Of a DNA stretch of 64,000 nucleotides, positions 16,649 to 22,683 are shown piece after piece. Position numbers and translations under genes: made by a program. How positions within the stretch are numbered: the first letter of the stretch is position 1; each line of letters begins with the position of its first letter. The stretch is taken from contig NZ_JAHZAX010000006.1 of assembly GCF_019423705.1 (NCBI RefSeq), positions 62,001 to 126,000 of the forward strand. The letters are read 5' to 3'. The stretch is from Ruminococcus sp. Its GTDB lineage: Bacteria; Bacillota; Clostridia; Oscillospirales; Ruminococcaceae. A model generated the notes under the pieces. The model did no database searches and was not told the DNA's origin. It was given only the letters and a program-made list of their open reading frames with translations.

Positions 16649-17077
16649 TTACAGTTCGTATTTAACAGGCTTCTGAGCAGCGTTGTTGTGCTCTGCGCCC
16701 TTGTATACTCTGAGTCTCTTTGCAGCAGCTCTGCCAAGTGTGTTGTTAGGGAGCATACCCTCAACAGCAATTGTCATAGCTCTGTCTGACTGGTTAGCCA
16801 TCATATCTGAATACTTGATCTCCTTGAGACCGCCGATCCAGCCTGTGTGCCACTTGTAAGACTTCTGATCAAGCTTCTTGCCTGTAAGAACAGCCTTATC
16901 TGTGTTGATGATGATTACGTGGTCGCCGCAGTCAGCGTGAGGTGCATAAGTTGGCTTGTGCTTGCCACGAAGAATGTGAGCAGCCTTTGCAGCAACTCTA
17001 CCGAGTGACTGACCTTCAGCGTCGAGAATATACCACGTGCGAGAAATGTCGCCTGCTTTTGGCATATAAGTTGACAT
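16649..17077 (-). CDS. rplM: 50S ribosomal protein L13
   Basis: An early-assembly large-subunit protein. 142 residues, normal length. Hallmarks: RTWYILDAEGQSLGRVAAKAAHILRGKHKPTYAPHADCGDHVIIINTDKAVLTGKKLDQKSYKWHTG and the C-terminal MLPNNTLGRAAAKRLRVYKGAEHNNAAQKP. ATG at 17075-17077 follows GGAGGAAATAAT. It is the first gene of rplM-rpsI, with a consensus promoter and a hairpin leader that resembles the L13 autoregulatory leader. Confidence 0.98.
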   Translation of the reverse strand: MSTYMPKAGDISRTWYILDAEGQSLGRVAAKAAHILRGKHKPTYAPHADCGDHVIIINTDKAVLTGKKLDQKSYKWHTGWIGGLKEIKYSDMMANQSDRAMTIAVEGMLPNNTLGRAAAKRLRVYKGAEHNNAAQKPVKYEL

Positions 17078-17107
17078 ATTATTTCCTCCATTCAGAATTT
17101 AAAAAGT

Positions 17108-17142
17108 CTGTTCACAGCCGCATAGCAGTCCTGTGAACTCAC
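17108..17142 (-). promoter_or_regulatory. Hairpin in the rplM 5' leader, possible L13 leader
   Basis: On the minus strand, between promoter and gene, GTTCACAG and CTGTGAAC form a perfect 8-bp stem around ACTGCTATGCGG-type sequence. Position and length fit the Firmicute L13 leader, at which ribosomal protein L13 binds its own mRNA. The match to that class is from memory. Confidence 0.5.
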
Positions 17143-17152
17143 AACGTTGTCT

Positions 17153-17181
17153 ATTATACAACATCATTCCCGACTTGTCAA
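17153..17181 (-). promoter_or_regulatory. Consensus sigma-A promoter of rplM-rpsI
   Basis: The minus strand has perfect TTGACA (17176-17181), a 17-bp spacer and perfect TATAAT (17153-17158). The rest of the gap up to 17396 is T/C-rich sequence (repeated TTCTCT-like runs) in which I see no gene or further signal. Confidence 0.9.
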
Positions 17182-17396
17182 TAGCCAAAACGCCAAATTT
17201 TTAATTTATATCCCCTATTCTCTTTAATTCTCTCCGTTTTACTCCGTTTCTCTCGATTTCTCTTAATTCATTTCACTTTTGTTCTTTGCATCAATACACA
17301 TAGCATTTCGACGATATCCAAAGCTATTAAAAGCATTTGCAACTTATATTCAATATTTATCTCTCTATCATCAAATATAAACCGAAACGCCCGAAT

Positions 17397-17603
17397 TTAC
17401 TCATCTTCAAACGAGAAAATATCCTCCACAGATACGCCAAAAACCTTTGCGATATCCATTGCAAGCTTCAAAGAAGGGTTATACTGCCCCTTTTCAAGAC
17501 GTATGATAGTCTCACGCCGCACGCCGACTTGCTCCGCAAGATCGCCCTGCTTCATATCAAGCTTTGCACGGTATTCTTTGAGTTTCGTTTTAAGCTCCGG
17601 CAT
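17397..17603 (-). CDS. XRE-family helix-turn-helix repressor
   Basis: A 68-residue DNA-binding protein that is essentially one HTH_3 domain: LKEYRAKLDMKQGDLAEQVGVRRETIIRLEKGQYNPSLKLAMDIAKVFGVSVEDIFSFEDE. The recognition helix is about residues 27-38. Small XRE proteins of this type commonly control a neighbouring membrane-protein gene. The start ATG overlaps the last base of the upstream gene (position 17603), so translation is coupled. It is the third gene of a run with two related membrane proteins. The three 16-bp dyads around the shared promoter at 18623-18702 are the obvious candidate targets (inference). Confidence 0.9.
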   Translation of the reverse strand: MPELKTKLKEYRAKLDMKQGDLAEQVGVRRETIIRLEKGQYNPSLKLAMDIAKVFGVSVEDIFSFEDE

Positions 17604-18067
17604 TACTCGTCCTCCTCATCGGTGCTGAGCTTGCCCTCTTGACGAAGGAAAAATCCGCTTTCAAGAGTCATATAGCTGAACCAGAATATCATCCACACTT
17701 GGTACAATCTGTCGCTGTTTATCTTAATGGTTATGCTTCCGTTCCAGAATATTGATATAAAGATCGCTACTGCTAATATTATCAAAAACACGTTTGTGAT
17801 GCTTTGATGCGCTTTGAGCATATTTTCTTTTGCCATTTCGTCCTCTTTGTCAACATTTTGGAAGCTTGCATACAGCCATATTGCCGCAAATATAACTGTA
17901 AACGCTGTCAGCACAACGAATATCGCCGTCGCCCAAGCCGTATCGTCAAGCCCATAATGCTCTACCGTGTTTTCAAATATCTCTGTAACAAGTATTCCGA
18001 TACCAGTAAACATACGCTTTTTGTGATATTCTCTCAGGGTGATATTTTTCTTTTTTCTCAATTTCAT
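17603..18067 (-). CDS. Small membrane protein of the XRE module, paralogue 1
   Basis: A 154-residue protein with four predicted helices: about 22-40, 46-66, 88-107 and 120-140. A basic N-terminus KLRKKKNITLREYHKKRM precedes them, and an acidic tail STDEEDE ends it. The mid-loop DKEDEMAKENMLKAHQSI corresponds to DTDDELAQQTTAKINQTF in the next gene upstream, and the last helix keeps a W..Y...E/Y-type pattern, so the two are distant paralogues. It overlaps the regulator by 1 bp and follows its paralogue by 17 bp. It may belong to the loosely defined DUF2178-like proteins coupled to XRE regulators; I am not sure. Function unknown; an envelope-stress or immunity role would be speculation. Confidence 0.75.
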   Translation of the reverse strand: MKLRKKKNITLREYHKKRMFTGIGILVTEIFENTVEHYGLDDTAWATAIFVVLTAFTVIFAAIWLYASFQNVDKEDEMAKENMLKAHQSITNVFLIILAVAIFISIFWNGSITIKINSDRLYQVWMIFWFSYMTLESGFFLRQEGKLSTDEEDE

Positions 18068-18084
18068 TTTTATCCCTTCTCGTC

Positions 18085-18594
18085 CTATTCCTCGTCATTG
18101 TCTACATCATCGAACTTGCTTTCAAAATACAGTCCTATAAAATTGTACACCGCATAGCAGAACCATATCAAGCCCGTTATAACATATTCGTTTAGTGTGA
18201 CCTTAAATCTTCCTAAAATATCGGAAAACAAAGTCATAACCGAAATAAACAGGCAGGCGATCGTGAACAGGAACGTTATAAAAGTTTGATTGATCTTCGC
18301 CGTCGTCTGCTGAGCAAGCTCATCGTCCGTATCTCTTTTGCCGACCGTGGATATTATCTTAGTTATGCACACAGCGATAAGCGCAAGCGTTCCCAGCGAC
18401 ACTATCAGATTTATCACATTGGTAAGTGTGTGCCCTTTCTTTATTGCCGGCAGCACCTTTTCCATAACCCAATAGAATATCCACATCGCTCCGCCAAGCG
18501 TGCCCAAAATACCCATTTGTCTGTAATATTTTTTATATGAAATCTTGTCTGTCTTTGTCTCCGTTTTGTCGTTCATTTTTACATCTTCTTTCAT
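18085..18594 (-). CDS. Small membrane protein of the XRE module, paralogue 2
   Basis: A 169-residue protein with four helices. A charged N-terminus (MKEDVKMNDKTETKTDKIS) is followed by hydrophobic stretches at about 28-45, 60-80, 104-125 and 136-155. The tail is acidic (ESKFDDVDNDEE). It resembles its downstream neighbour in helix layout, the DDELA/EDEMA loop motif and the acidic end. ATG at 18592-18594 is preceded by GAAAGAAG-like sequence in a poor Shine-Dalgarno context; internal ATG at codon 7 (18574-18576), preceded by AGAAGATG, is an alternative start. First gene of the three-gene run, directly behind the operator-rich promoter. Confidence 0.72.
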   Translation of the reverse strand: MKEDVKMNDKTETKTDKISYKKYYRQMGILGTLGGAMWIFYWVMEKVLPAIKKGHTLTNVINLIVSLGTLALIAVCITKIISTVGKRDTDDELAQQTTAKINQTFITFLFTIACLFISVMTLFSDILGRFKVTLNEYVITGLIWFCYAVYNFIGLYFESKFDDVDNDEE

Positions 18595-18622
18595 TTGTGA
18601 TTTACACAGCTGTATATCTAAA

Positions 18623-18638
18623 GTGACTTATTTATCAC
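18623..18638. promoter_or_regulatory. Operator copy O3 (downstream of -10)
   Basis: GTGACTTATTTATCAC, a 16-bp dyad with GTGA/TCAC half-sites. Centre at 18630.5, 21 bp from O2. It lies in the early transcribed region of the XRE module. Confidence 0.75.
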
Positions 18639-18643
18639 CTTGT

Positions 18644-18659
18644 GTGACAATAATATCAC
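18644..18659. promoter_or_regulatory. Operator copy O2 (over the -10 box)
   Basis: GTGACAATAATATCAC overlaps the -10 hexamer TATTAT (minus strand, 18650-18655). A bound repressor would block RNA polymerase directly. Confidence 0.78.
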
Positions 18660-18678
18660 TTTTATCCTGCAAAGTCAA
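18650..18678 (-). promoter_or_regulatory. Promoter of the XRE membrane-protein module
   Basis: The minus strand has TTGACT (18673-18678), a 17-bp spacer and TATTAT (18650-18655), interleaved with three operator-like dyads. Confidence 0.8.
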
Positions 18679-18686
18679 TAGATAAA

Positions 18687-18702
18687 GTGACAAATTTATC
18701 AC
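18687..18702. promoter_or_regulatory. Operator copy O1 (upstream of -35)
   Basis: GTGACAAATTTATCAC, centre 18694.5, 43 bp from O2. The O3-O2-O1 spacings of 21 and 43 bp are near two and four helical turns, so all three would face the same side of the DNA. Confidence 0.75.
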
Positions 18703-18780
18703 TTTTGGTACAATGCACAAATAAGCCCTCCCTATCCTGTACATATAAGGCACAATGGCGAAAATCATCACTAAGGCACA

Positions 18781-18806
18781 AAAAAGAGCGGTCAAGCCGC
18801 CCTTTT
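18781..18806 (-). terminator. Intrinsic terminator after the acidic-tail membrane protein
   Basis: On the minus strand GCGG and CCGC flank a 5-nt loop within AAAAGGGCGG/CCGCTCTTTTT, ending in a T run. It lies just after the stop at 18811. Confidence 0.75.
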
Positions 18807-18810
18807 GTTA

Positions 18811-19581
18811 TTAAGCCTCAGAACTTGAATCCGTAGTATCGCTGTCATTACTATCGCTTTCTGAGCTTTCATCGCCGTCAATGAATATCGCCTTGCAAGC
18901 GGCGCTGAAATCATCGTCTCTGAGAGATACGCCGTTTTTCACAACGTCCGATATCTTGAAGCTGCGATATGTGAAGCCGTCGTAGACTATCACGAATGTG
19001 ATCTTGTAGCTGTCCGAGCCGTGGCTGCCCTCAGCGGTGACGGTGTAATTATCCCCGTCCTTTGTGCAGCCCCACTCAGCGTCCTCGCCGAGATAAGCCG
19101 TAATGCAGTCGCCTATTACCTTTGCAGAGCTGCCCGAAAAGTTGTCAAGGCTCTGCACATAGCTGTTCTGCGCCGAGATTGTCATATAATCTGTGTCGAT
19201 CTTTATGCTCTGCGTGAAGCTGTTCATAAAAAGCGCCGCTATCACGAAAAAACCGCAAATTATGGCCTTGTAAAGCTCTCTTCCGCAAAGCTTCTCACGT
19301 TTATAAACATACACCGGCGTGAGCCACACCCACTTGATGAGCCTGTCCGTCTCAATGCCCTGCCGTCTAAGCTGCCCAATATCCGCCAGCGAAGAGCCGA
19401 TCATCATCAGCGGCACAAGCACCCAAAGCACAATGCCTGCGGTCTTTGAGTCGGCATAATTTTCAAAGAAAAGCCCTATAAGGGGCAAAAAGCAGATGAA
19501 CCAAATAAGCCCGTTGTTGAGCTTCTGCGCCTTAGCAGAATTTGAACTGACCTGCACGCCCTCATTTATATTTATATCCAT
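18811..19581 (-). CDS. Membrane protein of unknown function with acidic Ser-rich tail
   Basis: A 256-residue protein I do not recognise. Three hydrophobic stretches lie near residues 26-40 (LIWFICFLPLIGLFF), 50-66 (IVLWVLVPLMMIGSSL) and 108-120 (AIICGFFVIAALFM). Between the second and third is a cytoplasmic-looking loop with LIKWVWLTPVYVYKREKL, reminiscent of the two-TM 'DUF4190/TM2-like plus sensor' proteins in Clostridia. A polar domain of about 110 residues follows (SAKVIGDCITAYLGEDAEW, YKITFVIVYDG), possibly a DUF4854-like outer domain. The end is low-complexity Ser/Asp/Glu. ATG at 19579-19581; RBS GGAGGATAAA. Monocistronic. Confidence 0.7.
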   Translation of the reverse strand: MDININEGVQVSSNSAKAQKLNNGLIWFICFLPLIGLFFENYADSKTAGIVLWVLVPLMMIGSSLADIGQLRRQGIETDRLIKWVWLTPVYVYKREKLCGRELYKAIICGFFVIAALFMNSFTQSIKIDTDYMTISAQNSYVQSLDNFSGSSAKVIGDCITAYLGEDAEWGCTKDGDNYTVTAEGSHGSDSYKITFVIVYDGFTYRSFKISDVVKNGVSLRDDDFSAACKAIFIDGDESSESDSNDSDTTDSSSEA

Positions 19582-19665
19582 TTTATCCTCCGATCGTTGG
19601 TGATACTTATACCATTATATAATATTTCAGCAAAATAATCAAGCCGTGTACGCTCATTTCCACAC

Positions 19666-19693
19666 AAAAAAAGAGGCAGTTCCCCGCCTCTTT
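19666..19693 (-). terminator. Intrinsic terminator after the MATE gene
   Basis: On the minus strand AAGAGGC pairs with GCCTCTT around an 8-nt loop, followed by TTTTTTT. Confidence 0.85.
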
Positions 19694-19700
19694 CACAAAT

Positions 19701-21071
19701 CTATTTTTCAATAAGCTTAGGCTGACCGTGATCGCCTTTAATGGAACGTCCTGCCTTGTTCACGCAGGAAATACATATCGGCACTATGTAGATACAAGCC
19801 GATACCCAAGCCGCCTGATCGGTGAAGCAGATAGCCGTAAAGCCGAATTTGCCTACAAACGTCATACTTACGGCAATTCGTGCGATCATTTCCGTCACGC
19901 CCGAGAACACCGCAAGTCCCGAATAGCCAAGACCCTGCGTACACATTCTGCAAGTGTTGAGTATTCCCAGCGTCCAGTAGAAAAAGCCTGCGCAGAAAAG
20001 GAATTTTGCCGAAGCGTCCAGCACCGCAACGTCCGCCTTGCTGACAAAGATCATCGAAAGCTCTCTGCCGAAGAATATGAGCACAAGTCCTGCAAACAGT
20101 CCGTAAAGCACGCCGACAGCAACGCCAATGCGTATGCCCTTCTTTATCCTGTCGAGATTGCCTGCGCCAAGGTTCTGGCTTGCGAATACCGAAGCGCCCG
20201 TTGCGAATGCGTCATATGGGCACATCGTAAACTGCTTTATCCTCGAAGCCGCCGTGAAGCCCGAAACGTAAATGCTGCCAAGCTTGTTGTTTGCCGACTG
20301 CATTACCATCGAGCCGATAGCCGTGATAGAATATTGCAGACCCATCGGCACGCCCATTATGATAAGATTGAGCATCGTGTTGCCGTGAATGTTCCTGTCC
20401 TCTCTGCTGAGCTGGAGAACTTTGACTTTCCGTGTGATGAAAATTGCGCAGAGTATTCCGCTGATTGCCTGCGCAAGCACCGTTGCGATAGCCGCACCCG
20501 AACAGCCCCATCTGAACGCCACAACGAAAAGCAGGTCAAGCCCGATGTTCAGCACCGTGGATATGGCAAGAAAAACAAAGGGCGTTTTGCTGTCCCCCAC
20601 CGATCTCAGCACGCTCGAAAGCAAATTATAAAGCAGAGTGAAAGGTATCCCAAGGAATATCACCAGCAGATATTTATAAGCGTCGGCGTGGATATTTGCA
20701 GGCGTTGAAAGTGCTTTAAGTATCACGTTGCAAAGCAATGCGCAAACTGTTGTCAAAAGCGCCGCAAATGCTGCCGTCAGAAGGATAGAATTGTAAAAAC
20801 ATTCCTTTAGCTTTTTTAAGTCTCCCGCACCGAAATGCCTTGCGATAGGCACGCCAAAGCCCAGCGTCGTGCCGATACAAAATCCCAGCACAAGAAACTG
20901 CACGCTGCTTGAAGCGCCCACCGCCGCAAGAGCGTCCGAACCGAGAAAACGTCCGACAATAGCGGCGTCGATTATATTATAAGTCTGCTGCAAAAGATTT
21001 CCGATAAGCAGCGGCAGCGCAAAGCTGAGAATAAGCTTCAGCGGATTGCCTTGCGTCATACTCTTTGTCAT
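19701..21071 (-). CDS. MATE family multidrug/Na+ antiporter
   Basis: An integral membrane efflux carrier of 456 residues with 12 predicted helices in two halves. The N-terminus MTKSMTQGNPLKLILSFALPLLIGNLLQQTYNIIDAAIVGRFLG is the standard MATE start (NorM/DinF superfamily), including the YN..D..IVG motif. VPIARHFGAGDLKKLK, the inter-helix loop motif, recurs in the second half as VFASQNLGAGNLDRIKKG. Exported substrate cannot be told from the sequence. ATG at 21069-21071 with GGGAGGAAG upstream is preferred over a start at 21089. Monocistronic. Confidence 0.94.
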   Translation of the reverse strand: MTKSMTQGNPLKLILSFALPLLIGNLLQQTYNIIDAAIVGRFLGSDALAAVGASSSVQFLVLGFCIGTTLGFGVPIARHFGAGDLKKLKECFYNSILLTAAFAALLTTVCALLCNVILKALSTPANIHADAYKYLLVIFLGIPFTLLYNLLSSVLRSVGDSKTPFVFLAISTVLNIGLDLLFVVAFRWGCSGAAIATVLAQAISGILCAIFITRKVKVLQLSREDRNIHGNTMLNLIIMGVPMGLQYSITAIGSMVMQSANNKLGSIYVSGFTAASRIKQFTMCPYDAFATGASVFASQNLGAGNLDRIKKGIRIGVAVGVLYGLFAGLVLIFFGRELSMIFVSKADVAVLDASAKFLFCAGFFYWTLGILNTCRMCTQGLGYSGLAVFSGVTEMIARIAVSMTFVGKFGFTAICFTDQAAWVSACIYIVPICISCVNKAGRSIKGDHGQPKLIEK

Positions 21072-21261
21072 AAACTTCCTCCCTGTCACAAATTGCGTAA
21101 AATGCGTAAAAACGCAGTAAAAACCAAGTGTCTTATTTTTGACCGAAGATTAGTATAACATCAATATGTGAACTATTCTACAACAGAAATTGAATTTTAT
21201 TAAGCAAAGTTGCACAAATCCACCGCACCATTTTATTGCACTCTGCACATACAAAAGGCAC

Positions 21262-21290
21262 AAAAAAAGAGCGGTAATTACCGCCCTTTT
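21262..21290 (-). terminator. Intrinsic terminator after ychF
   Basis: The perfect palindrome GCGGTAATTACCGC (21271-21284), flanked on the minus strand by AAAAGG and CTCTTTTTTT, ends the five-gene run. Confidence 0.85.
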
Positions 21291-21300
21291 ATCGCAAAAA

Positions 21301-22395
21301 TTAAACGTTGAATCTAAACAGCACGATATCGCCGTCCTGCATAACATAGTCCTTGCCCTCGAGACGAACAAGACCCTTTTCCTTTGCCGCAGCCATTGAA
21401 CCGCAGCTCATAAGATCGTCGAATGAAACGACCTCGGCTCTGATAAAGCCCTTCTCAAAGTCGGTGTGTATCTTGCCTGCCGCCTGCGGAGCTTTCGTGC
21501 CCTTTGTGATCGTCCAAGCTCTGACTTCCGGCTCGCCTGCCGTCAGATATGAGATAAGACCAAGCAGCGAATAGCCTTCCTTGATTATTCTGTTAAGACC
21601 CGATGTTTCAAGTCCAAGATCGGCAAGGAACATTTCCTTGTCCTCGTCGTCCATATCAGATATCTCAGCCTCGATCTGCGCACAGATAGGGAACACAGCC
21701 GAACCCTCGTTCTTTGCGATCTCGCAAACTGTCTTGTAATGCTCGTTGCTGTCGATGTTGTTTCTGAAATCTTCCTCGCAAAGGTTTGCCGCATAGATAA
21801 CAGGCTTCAATGAAAGCAGCGGAGTTTCCTTGAGTATCTCGAGCTCGTCCTCTGTCATATCGAATGAACGTGCAGGCTTGCCGCTCTCGAGGTGCTCTTT
21901 CAGCTTCTCGAGAAATTCAACAGCCGCAGCCAGCGACTTGTCGCCCTTCATCGCCTTCTTTGTCCTGTCAAGCTTTCTCTCGATAAGCTCAACGTCAGAG
22001 AAGATAAGCTCAAGGTCGATAGTTTCGATATCTCTGCGTGGATTGATCGAACCGTCAACGTGAATGATGTTAGGGTCGTCAAAACATCTTACAACGTGAA
22101 CGATAGCGTCCACCTCTCTGATGTTTGAAAGGAACTTGTTGCCAAGTCCTTCGCCCTTTGAAGCGCCCTTTACAAGTCCGGCGATATCCACAAATTCAAG
22201 GGTCGCAGGGGTAAACTTTACAGGGTGATACATTTCTGCAAGCTTGTCAAGCCTCTCATCGGGAACAGAAACAATTCCCACATTCGGCTCGATAGTGCAG
22301 AAAGGATAGTTTGCCGATTCAGCGCCTGCATTTGTAAGCGCATTAAAAAGTGTTGATTTTCCTACGTTAGGAAGTCCTACCATACCAAGTTTCAT
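21301..22395 (-). CDS. ychF: Obg-family P-loop ATPase/GTPase YchF
   Basis: A ribosome-associated, redox-responsive nucleotidase of 364 residues, the normal length. G1 is GLPNVGKSTLFNALT, G3 is FVDIAGLVKGASKGEGLGN, and the G4 position reads NLCEED rather than NKxD, the change that gives YchF/Ola1 their ATP preference. A coiled-coil arm follows in the middle and the C-terminal TGS domain contains TKGTKAPQAAGKIHTDFEKGFIRAEV. ATG at 22393-22395. It is the last gene of a closely spaced run with a small acidic membrane protein, an FtsX-like permease, a membrane protein and an aminotransferase. Confidence 0.96.
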   Translation of the reverse strand: MKLGMVGLPNVGKSTLFNALTNAGAESANYPFCTIEPNVGIVSVPDERLDKLAEMYHPVKFTPATLEFVDIAGLVKGASKGEGLGNKFLSNIREVDAIVHVVRCFDDPNIIHVDGSINPRRDIETIDLELIFSDVELIERKLDRTKKAMKGDKSLAAAVEFLEKLKEHLESGKPARSFDMTEDELEILKETPLLSLKPVIYAANLCEEDFRNNIDSNEHYKTVCEIAKNEGSAVFPICAQIEAEISDMDDEDKEMFLADLGLETSGLNRIIKEGYSLLGLISYLTAGEPEVRAWTITKGTKAPQAAGKIHTDFEKGFIRAEVVSFDDLMSCGSMAAAKEKGLVRLEGKDYVMQDGDIVLFRFNV

Positions 22396-22413
22396 ATCAA
22401 TTTTCGCCTTTCG

Positions 22414-22668
22414 TTAAAATTTTACGCCTTCATCTTCATAGCCGTCATCATCGTCATCATAATCAAAATCATCATAATCGTCAGGGTCAAAATGATCGTC
22501 GCAGCCACCCTTGCGGATATTATTGTTGCTGCCAATAGTGACGCCATTCTTGATAGGCGAAACAAACAAACCGATTATCACGCCAAGCAGAAAAAGCGCA
22601 AGACCTTTCCAAAAATAACTTACGGTGCATACATTCTCAGTACCGCTTGTTTCCTCAAAAATATCCAT
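22414..22668 (-). CDS. Small membrane protein with poly-Asp tail
   Basis: An 84-residue protein not recognised as a family. One hydrophobic helix at about 20-37 (FWKGLALFLLGVIIGLFVSPI) is followed by a short polar stretch and a strongly acidic tail rich in Asp and Tyr. The start ATG at 22666-22668 follows GGAGGTATTTGTA, which supports a real gene. It lies 15 bp after the FtsX-like permease and 18 bp before ychF, so co-transcription is likely. Confidence 0.75.
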   Translation of the reverse strand: MDIFEETSGTENVCTVSYFWKGLALFLLGVIIGLFVSPIKNGVTIGSNNNIRKGGCDDHFDPDDYDDFDYDDDDDGYEDEGVKF

Positions 22669-22683
22669 TACAAATACCTCCGT

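Noticed and set aside
19728..20708. 326-codon plus-strand frame
   Set aside because: Antisense to the MATE gene, with His/Arg/Cys-rich composition, no RBS and no recognisable domain.
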